Part shown: positions 1 to 4,038 of the stretch, in pieces | Layout of the letters: every line of letters starts with the position of its first letter | Numbering within the stretch: position 1 is the stretch's first letter | Assembly (NCBI GenBank): GCA_045590855.1 | Contig: JAZNRV010000043.1 | Span: 1-5,464 of the forward strand | Reading direction: 5' to 3' | From: RGIG3009 sp045590855 | GTDB lineage: Bacteria; Bacillota; Clostridia; Oscillospirales; Acutalibacteraceae | Length of the DNA stretch: 5,464 bases | The notes under the pieces: generated by a model | Told to the model about the DNA's origin: nothing | The model's database searches: none | What the model saw: the letters and a program-made list of their open reading frames with translations, nothing else | Made by a program: the position numbers and the translations under genes

Positions 1-1109
1 TTTGACTTCGGCGCCTGTCCCATTCCGATGCACGGACCGCACGCACATTCCAAAATACGCGCACCCGCGGCAATCAAATCTGCCAACGCGCCATTTTGTG
101 CCAACATGGTATACACCTGTTTAGAACCGGGAGCAATCGACAAACTAACGTTGGGATGCACGGTTTTGCCTTTGAGAATTGCCGCTACTTTGAGCATATC
201 CAACAGCGACGAGTTCGTGCAAGAACCAATACAACATTGGTCAACCGCCATGCCTTCCAACTCCGCAACGGGTTTTACCGCATCGGGAGAATGCGGACAT
301 GCCGCCATCGGCGTGAGTGCAGATAAATCAATTTCCAACACTTCATCGTAAACCGCATCGGCATCGGGTTGTAATTCCACCCAATCTTGCTCGCGTCCTT
401 GCGCTTTCATAAATTCACGCGTTACGTCATCCGACGGGAAAATCGAAGTCGAAGCCCCCAGTTCGGCCCCCATATTGGTAATGGTCGCGCGTTCCGGCAC
501 CGAAAGGGTTTTCACACCTTCGCCACCATATTCAATAATTTTGCCCACACCGCCCTTAACGGACATGCGGCGCAACACTTCCAAAATCACGTCTTTGGCA
601 GCCACCCACGGTTGCAAACGACCAACCAAATTCACGCGCACCATTTTGGGCATCACAATATAATACGTACCGCCGCCCATAGCAACCGCTACGTCCAAAC
701 CACCGGCACCAAACGCCAACATACCGATACCGCCACCGGTGGGGGTATGGCTGTCAGAACCGATTAACGTTTTGCCCGGAATACCAAACCGTTCCAAATG
801 TACTTGGTGGCAAATACCGTTACCGGGACGCGAAAAATAAATGCCGTGCTTTTTGCAAACTGTCTGTATAAACCGATGGTCATCGGCATTTTCAAAACCG
901 GTTTGCAATGTGTTATGGTCAATATACGCCACCGAACGCTCGGTTTTTACACGGGGAATCCCCATGGCTTCAAACTCCAAATATGCCATGGTACCCGTGG
1001 CATCCTGCGTTAAGGTTTGGTCAATGCGAAGACCGATTTCCTCCCCTACGCGCATCTCACCACAAACCAGGTGGGAACGAATCAGTTTTTGTGCTAATGT
1101 ATCACCCAA
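1..1109 (-). CDS. acn: Aconitate hydratase (Aquifex/clostridial type), N-terminal part
   Basis: 4Fe-4S enzyme interconverting citrate and isocitrate in the cytoplasm, supplying 2-oxoglutarate for glutamate synthesis. The window holds 369 codons; the family is about 640 residues, so the C-terminal part including the swivel domain lies beyond position 1. Seen in the translation: a GSDSHTPTGGG substrate/cluster motif (Asp119-Ser120-His121), GSCTNS with cluster ligand Cys297, and CGPCIGMG with ligands Cys357 and Cys360. The phrases DQTLTQDATGT near the start and HSPDAV are those of the short single-chain clostridial group, not the ~900-residue AcnA or AcnB, and not LeuC. The start chosen is TTG at 1109-1107, preceded by AAGGAG at 1123-1118. 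It gives an MGDTLAQK beginning like relatives. An in-frame GTG at 1118-1116 overlaps the RBS and is less likely. Its promoter diverges from the tRNA promoter. Family very sure; aconitase rather than another aconitase-superfamily hydratase is fairly sure. Confidence 0.93.
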   Translation of the reverse strand, partial: MGDTLAQKLIRSHLVCGEMRVGEEIGLRIDQTLTQDATGTMAYLEFEAMGIPRVKTERSVAYIDHNTLQTGFENADDHRFIQTVCKKHGIYFSRPGNGICHQVHLERFGIPGKTLIGSDSHTPTGGGIGMLAFGAGGLDVAVAMGGGTYYIVMPKMVRVNLVGRLQPWVAAKDVILEVLRRMSVKGGVGKIIEYGGEGVKTLSVPERATITNMGAELGASTSIFPSDDVTREFMKAQGREQDWVELQPDADAVYDEVLEIDLSALTPMAACPHSPDAVKPVAELEGMAVDQCCIGSCTNSSLLDMLKVAAILKGKTVHPNVSLSIAPGSKQVYTMLAQNGALADLIAAGARILECACGPCIGMGQAPKS

Positions 1110-1140
1110 AGTTATCACTCCTTAAATTTAAACACACTTT

Positions 1141-1170
1141 ATTATACCGTATACAGCGCATCTTTGTCAA
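1141..1170 (-). promoter_or_regulatory. SigA-type promoter of the aconitase gene
   Basis: Reading the minus strand, TTGACA (1170-1165) and TATAAT (1146-1141) are both perfect consensus hexamers separated by 18 bp. Transcription would begin near 1134, giving a short leader of about 25 nt that contains the RBS AAGGAG (1123-1118). A GTATAC palindrome sits in the spacer. No regulator site is recognised. Confidence 0.8.
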
Positions 1171-1225
1171 TTCTTTATCAAATTTACCCCAATAATAATT
1201 CACCGTCAAAATTTTCAAAAAAACC

Positions 1226-1253
1226 TTGACAATATTCAATTTTATGGTACAAT
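1226..1253 (+). promoter_or_regulatory. Promoter of the two-tRNA transcript
   Basis: TTGACA at 1226-1231 and TACAAT at 1248-1253 with a 16-bp spacer. Transcription would start near 1260, about 33 nt before the first tRNA, typical for a stable-RNA unit. It is arranged back to back with the aconitase promoter; 55 bp of AT-rich sequence separates the two -35 boxes and shows no clear operator. Confidence 0.75.
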
Positions 1254-1292
1254 AAACTTCGTGCTCAACTTGTTGTAAGGCACATCGTGTAC

Positions 1293-1369
1293 GGGCCTTT
1301 AGCTCAGTTGGTTAGAGCAACCGGCTCATAACCGGTTGGTCCCGGGTTCGAGTCCCTGAAGGCCCACCA
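1293..1369 (+). tRNA. tRNA with CAT anticodon (probably tRNA-Ile2; would be called tRNA-Met by anticodon)
   Basis: A 77-nt cloverleaf with encoded CCA. The acceptor stem pairs GGGCCTT (1293-1299) with AAGGCCC (1359-1365), with discriminator A at 1366. The D stem is GCTC/GAGC, the anticodon stem ACCGG/CCGGT, and the loop CTCATAA has CAT at 1327-1329. The T stem has one C-T mismatch. The acceptor has C4-G69 and C5-G68, and the anticodon loop is CTCATAA; both match bacterial tRNA-Ile2, whose C34 is changed to lysidine by TilS so that it reads AUA. Firmicute elongator tRNA-Met usually starts GGCGG and has a TTCATAC loop. Initiator tRNA is excluded because positions 1 and 72 pair. The tRNA call is certain; Ile2 rather than Met is a reasoned inference. 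Confidence 0.95.
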
Positions 1370-1372
1370 AAC

Positions 1373-1414
1373 GGATGGGTGTGGGACCGGCATGTACGTT
1401 CCCACCCACCATCC
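1373..1414 (+). other. Imperfect hairpin between the two tRNAs
   Basis: The spacer between the tRNAs folds back on itself: GGATGGGTGTGGGA (1373-1386) against TCCCACCCACCATCC (1400-1414), needing one or two bulges, with a 13-nt loop. No T-run follows, so it is unlikely to terminate. It may space or guide processing of the two-tRNA precursor. Confidence 0.5.
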
Positions 1415-1425
1415 ATCATATATTT

Positions 1426-1501
1426 AGGGGCATAGCTCAGTTGGTAGAGCAGCGGTCTCCAAAACCGCGTGCCGAGGGTTCAAGTCCTTCTGCCCCTGCC
1501 A
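1426..1501 (+). tRNA. tRNA-Trp (CCA anticodon)
   Basis: A 76-nt cloverleaf with encoded CCA (1499-1501) and discriminator G at 1498, as expected for tRNA-Trp. The acceptor AGGGGCA (1426-1432) pairs fully with TGCCCCT (1491-1497). The D stem is GCTC/GAGC, the anticodon stem GCGGT/ACCGC with loop CTCCAAA and CCA at 1459-1461, and the T stem GAGGG/CCTTC contains one G-T pair. It lies 56 nt after the first tRNA and runs directly into a terminator, so both are likely one transcript. Confidence 0.97.
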
Positions 1502-1545
1502 AAAAGAAACGACAATTTTCGACAAGAAGATTGTCGTTTCTTTTT
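1502..1545 (+). terminator. Rho-independent terminator of the tRNA operon
   Basis: AAAAGAAACGACAAT (1502-1516) pairs with ATTGTCGTTTCTTTT (1530-1544) around a 13-nt loop, and the 3' arm ends in a T-run. It begins one base after the tRNA-Trp CCA end. The A-rich 5' arm makes it potentially bidirectional. Confidence 0.85.
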
Positions 1546-1575
1546 GTTCTCTTAACTTTTCTCATTTCGTTTTTC

Positions 1576-1624
1576 TCTCTTCTCTCAAATTGTCGTTTCC
1601 AGATAAAAGATAAGAGAGAAGAGA
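1576..1624. repeat. Inverted repeat and extra terminator-arm copy after the tRNA operon
   Basis: TCTCTTCTCTC (1576-1586) is the exact reverse complement of GAGAGAAGAGA (1614-1624). The 27-nt gap between them contains ATTGTCGTTTC (1589-1599), an exact copy of the 3' arm of the upstream terminator (1530-1540). This could be a degenerate second terminator or recombination debris at the island edge. No gene is visible between 1546 and 1713. Confidence 0.55.
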
Positions 1625-1632
1625 TAAAAGGT

Positions 1633-1648
1633 GCTTTGCACGCAAAGC
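1633..1648. repeat. Perfect palindrome GCTTTGCACGCAAAGC upstream of the island promoter
   Basis: GCTTTGC and GCAAAGC flank a central AC, ending 1-2 bp before the -35 box of the island promoter, so it could be an operator. GCACGCAAAGCGT (1638-1650) recurs with a single change at 2428-2440, on the other side of the two island genes. Confidence 0.5.
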
Positions 1649-1649
1649 G

Positions 1650-1678
1650 TTGATTGTAAATATAATTTATGGTATAAT
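1650..1678 (+). promoter_or_regulatory. Promoter of the two-gene membrane-protein operon
   Basis: TTGATT (1650-1655), 17 bp, then perfect TATAAT (1673-1678) with an extended -10 TG at 1670-1671. The start would be near 1685, giving a leader of about 29 nt to the RBS and ATA start of the first gene. A second TATAAT at 1661-1666 lacks a good -35. Confidence 0.7.
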
Positions 1679-1713
1679 CTAAATCAATATATAAAAATTT
1701 GAAGGTGTGATAT

Positions 1714-1962
1714 ATAAAAAATCTAAAACTATTTTTCTCAGCATTAACAGTAGCCTTTGGAATTTTAAGCTTAACAAAGGCTCTTTCAACAGATATTACA
1801 ATGCCGATAATGTTTGTTAGTTTAGCAATTATAATGTTTATAACTGCCAAAGAATACAAAGATAAACAGCAAAAAAGCACCTCAGTTTATTTTTTACTAT
1901 TAGGAATTTTCTTGTTGATTGTTACTGCTTACAATATTGCTTCAAAGGTTTTGGGCATATAA
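1714..1962 (+). CDS. Small three-helix membrane protein, apparent ATA start
   Basis: An 82-codon frame with no interruption. The translation is clearly membrane-like: hydrophobic segments at about residues 4-24, 31-46 and 58-78, with a charged KEYKDKQQK loop between the second and third. The general pattern (short hydrophobic N-terminus, MPIMF at the second helix, charged loop, last helix) resembles small Firmicute families such as DUF3953; this is a loose resemblance only. The frame has a TGA at 1708-1710 and no ATG, GTG or TTG until ATG 1801 (residue 30), which has no RBS and would delete the first helix. An AAGGTG RBS at 1702-1707 stands 6 nt before ATA at 1714-1716, and reading from there gives a typical membrane-protein beginning, (M)KNLKLFFSA. 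I therefore take ATA as the start, or as a mutated ATG. The gene is 33 nt before the next and probably co-transcribed. AT-rich codons set it apart from aconitase and gdh. Function unknown. Confidence 0.72.
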   Translation: MKNLKLFFSALTVAFGILSLTKALSTDITMPIMFVSLAIIMFITAKEYKDKQQKSTSVYFLLLGIFLLIVTAYNIASKVLGI

Positions 1963-1975
1963 TTCAAATTCCAAT
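1960..1975 (+). repeat. 16-nt direct repeat, copy 1 (at the stop codon of the first island gene)
   Basis: TAATTCAAATTCCAAT starts at the stop codon of the 82-codon gene. It matches the sequence at 2338-2353 in 15 of 16 positions, with the stop codon in the same relative place. Confidence 0.8.
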
Positions 1976-1995
1976 GTAACAGAGGAGGTATACAA

Positions 1996-2340
1996 ATGAA
2001 TAGGCTTAAACACTTGATAACGATTATTGCAATAATACTAGTCACAATGCTTATTGTTCCACTTATCACAATAAATACTGTAAAAGCGGATGCTGGTATG
2101 CTTGTCACAATGATGCTGTTTTTCATTGTTCATCCCTTTGTGTCTATTGTGGTTGGTATTCTTGCAGGTAGAGATATTAAATTCTTTTGGTTTTCACCGA
2201 TACTTGTGGCAGGATTATTTTGGATATTCTCGTGCCTGGCTTACGAACCTGCCTTTCCTATCATATATTCGGTGATTTACCTTGTGATTTCCGCGATTAG
2301 TATGCTAATTACATGGTTTTTGACAAAGAAAAAGAAGTAA
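1996..2340 (+). CDS. Small four-helix membrane protein of unknown function
   Basis: A 114-residue, very hydrophobic protein not recognised as a named family. Likely helices are at residues 6-26, 35-57, 63-82 and 88-110, ending in a KKKK tail that should face the cytoplasm. The first helix could alternatively be a signal peptide, since a V-K-A site occurs at residues 29-31, but the conserved-looking core (ADAGMLVTMM, VGILAGRDIKFFWFSPIL) reads as an integral protein. The start is ATG 1996 with the best RBS in the window, GAGGAGG at 1982-1988, 7 nt upstream. It follows the smaller membrane protein gene by 33 nt and probably shares its promoter; no terminator with a T-run follows. The gene is bracketed by 16-nt direct repeats (1960-1975 and 2338-2353). 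It shares the AT-rich composition of its neighbour, unlike the flanking metabolic genes, suggesting acquisition. Being real is likely; its role is not known. Confidence 0.85.
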   Translation: MNRLKHLITIIAIILVTMLIVPLITINTVKADAGMLVTMMLFFIVHPFVSIVVGILAGRDIKFFWFSPILVAGLFWIFSCLAYEPAFPIIYSVIYLVISAISMLITWFLTKKKK

Positions 2341-2353
2341 TACAAATTCCAAT
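2338..2353 (+). repeat. 16-nt direct repeat, copy 2 (at the stop codon of the second island gene)
   Basis: TAATACAAATTCCAAT, including the stop codon of the 114-aa gene; it differs from copy 1 at one base. The two copies are 378 bp apart and delimit exactly the RBS plus coding region of the second gene. Confidence 0.8.
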
Positions 2354-2410
2354 ATATCGAGCATATATAAAACTGCTATTATAACTATAAAACAACATTC
2401 CTAAAATATG

Positions 2411-2490
2411 TAGTGGTTCTGTCCACGGCACGCAGAGCGTGTCGTGGGGCGCGTTGCCGAACACTGCCTTACAGCGCTAACAAGGAACGC
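2411..2490. other. GC-rich folded block in a gene-free stretch (possible structured RNA or repeat remnant)
   Basis: No gene is visible from 2341 to 2628. Within it, an abrupt GC-rich block folds as two hairpins. CCACGGCACGC (2423-2433) pairs with GCGTGTCGTGG (2437-2447) over a 3-nt loop, 11 bp with one G-T pair. GCGTT (2451-2455) pairs with AACGC (2486-2490), continued by CCTT (2467-2470) with AAGG (2482-2485). A small GTGG (2413-2416)/CCAC (2423-2426) pairing would compete with the first stem. No T-run follows, so it is a poor terminator. It matches no riboswitch or RNA family that I recognise, and it is not an attC site as far as I can judge. Confidence 0.5.
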
Positions 2491-2542
2491 ACACAGCATT
2501 TTATAAATGATCATCGGGAATTTTAACTGCAGAATTTGAGTG

Positions 2543-2576
2543 ATTTTGCAATTTTTTATTGACACTCATGCAAAAT
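2543..2576. promoter_or_regulatory. Inverted repeat flanking the gdh -35 box (candidate operator)
   Basis: ATTTTGCA (2543-2550) and its exact reverse complement TGCAAAAT (2569-2576) lie on either side of the -35 hexamer, centres 26 bp apart. GAGTG (2538-2542) and CACTC (2563-2567) form a second, interleaved pair. The placement suits a dimeric or paired regulator of gdh; the regulator is not known. Confidence 0.45.
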
Positions 2577-2587
2577 GGTAGTATTCT
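2559..2587 (+). promoter_or_regulatory. Promoter of the glutamate dehydrogenase gene
   Basis: Perfect TTGACA (2559-2564), 17-bp spacer, TATTCT (2582-2587, 4 of 6). The start would be near 2594 with a leader of about 35 nt carrying the RBS AAAGGAGAG (2614-2622). The weak -10 fits a regulated promoter. Confidence 0.7.
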
Positions 2588-2628
2588 AAAAAAATAAGTC
2601 ATATATATTATATAAAGGAGAGAAAACT

Positions 2629-3981
2629 ATGCTTAAATCCGAATACTTGCAAAAAGTATACGCCGACGTCCAGGCTCGCAACCCGGGCGAAAAAGAATTC
2701 CAACAAGCGGTTTTGGAAGTGTTAACTTCCATTGAACCCGTGGTGGAATCCAACCCCGAATATCAAAAATGGGGCATCGTGGAAAGAATGGTCGAGCCGG
2801 AACGCCAAATTATGTTCCGCGTTTCTTGGGTAGACGACAACGGTAACGTTCAAGTCAACCGCGGTTTCCGTGTGCAGTTCAACTCTGCCATTGGTCCGTA
2901 CGAAGGCGGCTTGCGCTTCCATCCTTCCGTCAACGCCAGCATCATCAAATTCTTGGGGTTTGAACAAACCTTCAAAAACAGCCTTACCAGCCTTCCCATG
3001 GGCGGCGGTAAAGGCGGCAGCGACTTTGACCCCCGGGGGCGCAGCGACGGAGAAATCATGCGTTTCTGCCAAAGCTTCATGACAGAATTGGCAAAACATA
3101 TCGGTGCCGATACCGACGTTCCCGCCGGCGACTTGGGCGTTGGTGCTCGTGAAATCGGTTACCTCTACGGTCAATACACACGCCTGCGCAACGAATTTAC
3201 CGGCGTTCTCACCGGCAAAGGCCTCCCCTACGGCGGTTCTCTTATCCGTCCCGAAGCCACCGGTTTCGGTGCGGTGTACTATGTTGACGAAATGCTCAAA
3301 TCCTTTGGCGACACCATCAAAGGCAAAACCTTTGCGGTTTCCGGCTTTGGTAACGTGGCTTGGGGCACGGTGAAAAAGATTGCCGAACTCGGCGGTAAAG
3401 TGGTAACCATCTCCGGTCCCGACGGTTATGTTTACGACAAAGAAGGCATTGACACCGACGAAAAAATCGAATTCATGCTTTCCATGCGTTCTTCCGGTCG
3501 TGACAAGGTCAAAGATTATGCCGACAAATTCGGTGTTCCCTACTTTGAAGGTCAAAAACCGTGGGGTACCAAAGTTGACATCATCATGCCTTGCGCCACC
3601 CAAAACGAAGTGGATGTCAAAGAAGCCGAACAAATCATCGCCAACGGCGTAAAATATTATGTGGAAGTTTCCAACATGCCCACCACCAACGAAGCGGTGG
3701 CATTGCTCAAAGCCAATGGTGTTGTGGTTGCCCCGTCCAAAGCCGTTAACGCGGGCGGTGTTGCTGTTTCCGGTTTGGAAATGAGCCAAAACTCCATGCG
3801 TTACAGCTGGACTGCCGAAGAAGTGGATGCCAAGCTCCACCAAATCATGACCAACATTTTCAACGCTTCGCTCAAAGCGGCCGAAAAATACGGCATGCCC
3901 GGCGACTTGGTTGCCGGTGCCAACATTGCCGGTTTTGAAAAAGTGGCAGATGCCATGTTAGCACAAGGCGTTGCTTACTAA
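2629..3981 (+). CDS. gdhA: Glutamate dehydrogenase, hexameric clostridial type, probably NAD-linked
   Basis: Cytoplasmic enzyme joining 2-oxoglutarate and ammonium to glutamate, reversibly. 450 residues, the usual length, and collinear with Clostridium symbiosum GDH. An N-terminal substrate domain (about 1-200) is followed by a Rossmann domain and a returning C-terminal helix. Seen: Lys116 (FEQTFK), catalytic-site Lys128 (PMGGGKGG), Asp168 (VPAGDLGVG) and Ser381 (VAVSGLEMSQNS), equivalent to C. symbiosum K113, K125, D165 and S380. The glutamate gamma-carboxylate lysine (K89 there) is Glu92 here (GPYEGGLRF), a striking change. Coenzyme residues Phe240 (GFGNVA), Pro264 and Asp265 (SGPDG) equal the F238/P262/D263 set of the NAD-specific enzyme, so NAD is predicted although automatic annotation may say NADP. 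The start is ATG 2629 with AAAGGAGAG upstream. Single-gene unit with its own promoter and terminator. Family certain; activity with Glu92 uncertain. Confidence 0.97.
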   Translation: MLKSEYLQKVYADVQARNPGEKEFQQAVLEVLTSIEPVVESNPEYQKWGIVERMVEPERQIMFRVSWVDDNGNVQVNRGFRVQFNSAIGPYEGGLRFHPSVNASIIKFLGFEQTFKNSLTSLPMGGGKGGSDFDPRGRSDGEIMRFCQSFMTELAKHIGADTDVPAGDLGVGAREIGYLYGQYTRLRNEFTGVLTGKGLPYGGSLIRPEATGFGAVYYVDEMLKSFGDTIKGKTFAVSGFGNVAWGTVKKIAELGGKVVTISGPDGYVYDKEGIDTDEKIEFMLSMRSSGRDKVKDYADKFGVPYFEGQKPWGTKVDIIMPCATQNEVDVKEAEQIIANGVKYYVEVSNMPTTNEAVALLKANGVVVAPSKAVNAGGVAVSGLEMSQNSMRYSWTAEEVDAKLHQIMTNIFNASLKAAEKYGMPGDLVAGANIAGFEKVADAMLAQGVAY

Positions 3982-3994
3982 TCTGTAACACAAA

Positions 3995-4029
3995 CAAAAA
4001 GCGTCTTTCCGTACGGAAAGACGCTTTTG
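3995..4029. terminator. Bidirectional terminator between gdh and the GH16 gene
   Basis: A perfect palindrome, AAAAGCGTCTTTCCG (3997-4011) against its reverse complement (4014-4028), extendable by a few pairs with a bulge. It has T-runs on the plus strand (4025-4028, 4035-4040) and on the minus strand (opposite 3996-4000). It fills the 57-bp gap between two convergent genes and should stop both transcripts. Confidence 0.92.
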
Positions 4030-4038
4030 TTATGCTTT

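Noticed and set aside
387..767. Plus-strand frames in the first kilobase (several, up to 126 codons)
   Set aside because: All are shadows of the minus-strand aconitase gene, whose iron-sulfur motifs are unambiguous.
1476..1501. tRNA-Trp 3' end as an attachment site for an integrated island
   Set aside because: I looked for a second copy of the tRNA 3' end downstream to 2628 and found none, and there is no integrase gene.
1375..1653. 92-codon plus-strand frame through tRNA-Trp and its terminator
   Set aside because: It overlaps a certain tRNA and a terminator hairpin, and has no RBS.
1437..1880. 147-codon minus-strand frame covering tRNA-Trp and the first island gene
   Set aside because: Its end translates the tRNA backwards (the common AEGLEPSARGFGDRCSTN-type artefact), and it crosses a terminator and the better supported plus-strand gene.
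1929..2126. 65-codon minus-strand frame opposite the second island gene
   Set aside because: The opposite strand has a strong RBS, ATG start and a coherent membrane protein; the minus frame has none of these.
2449..2490. Integron attC site
   Set aside because: GCTAAC and CGTT-like boxes are present, but they do not form the paired RYYYAAC/GTTRRRY core sites with the right order, and no integrase or cassette array is seen.
2722..3843. Long open frame of 373 codons on the minus strand inside gdh
   Set aside because: It is antisense to a clear full-length glutamate dehydrogenase, has no RBS, and its His/Phe/Gly-rich translation is what the complement of that gene's codon bias produces.
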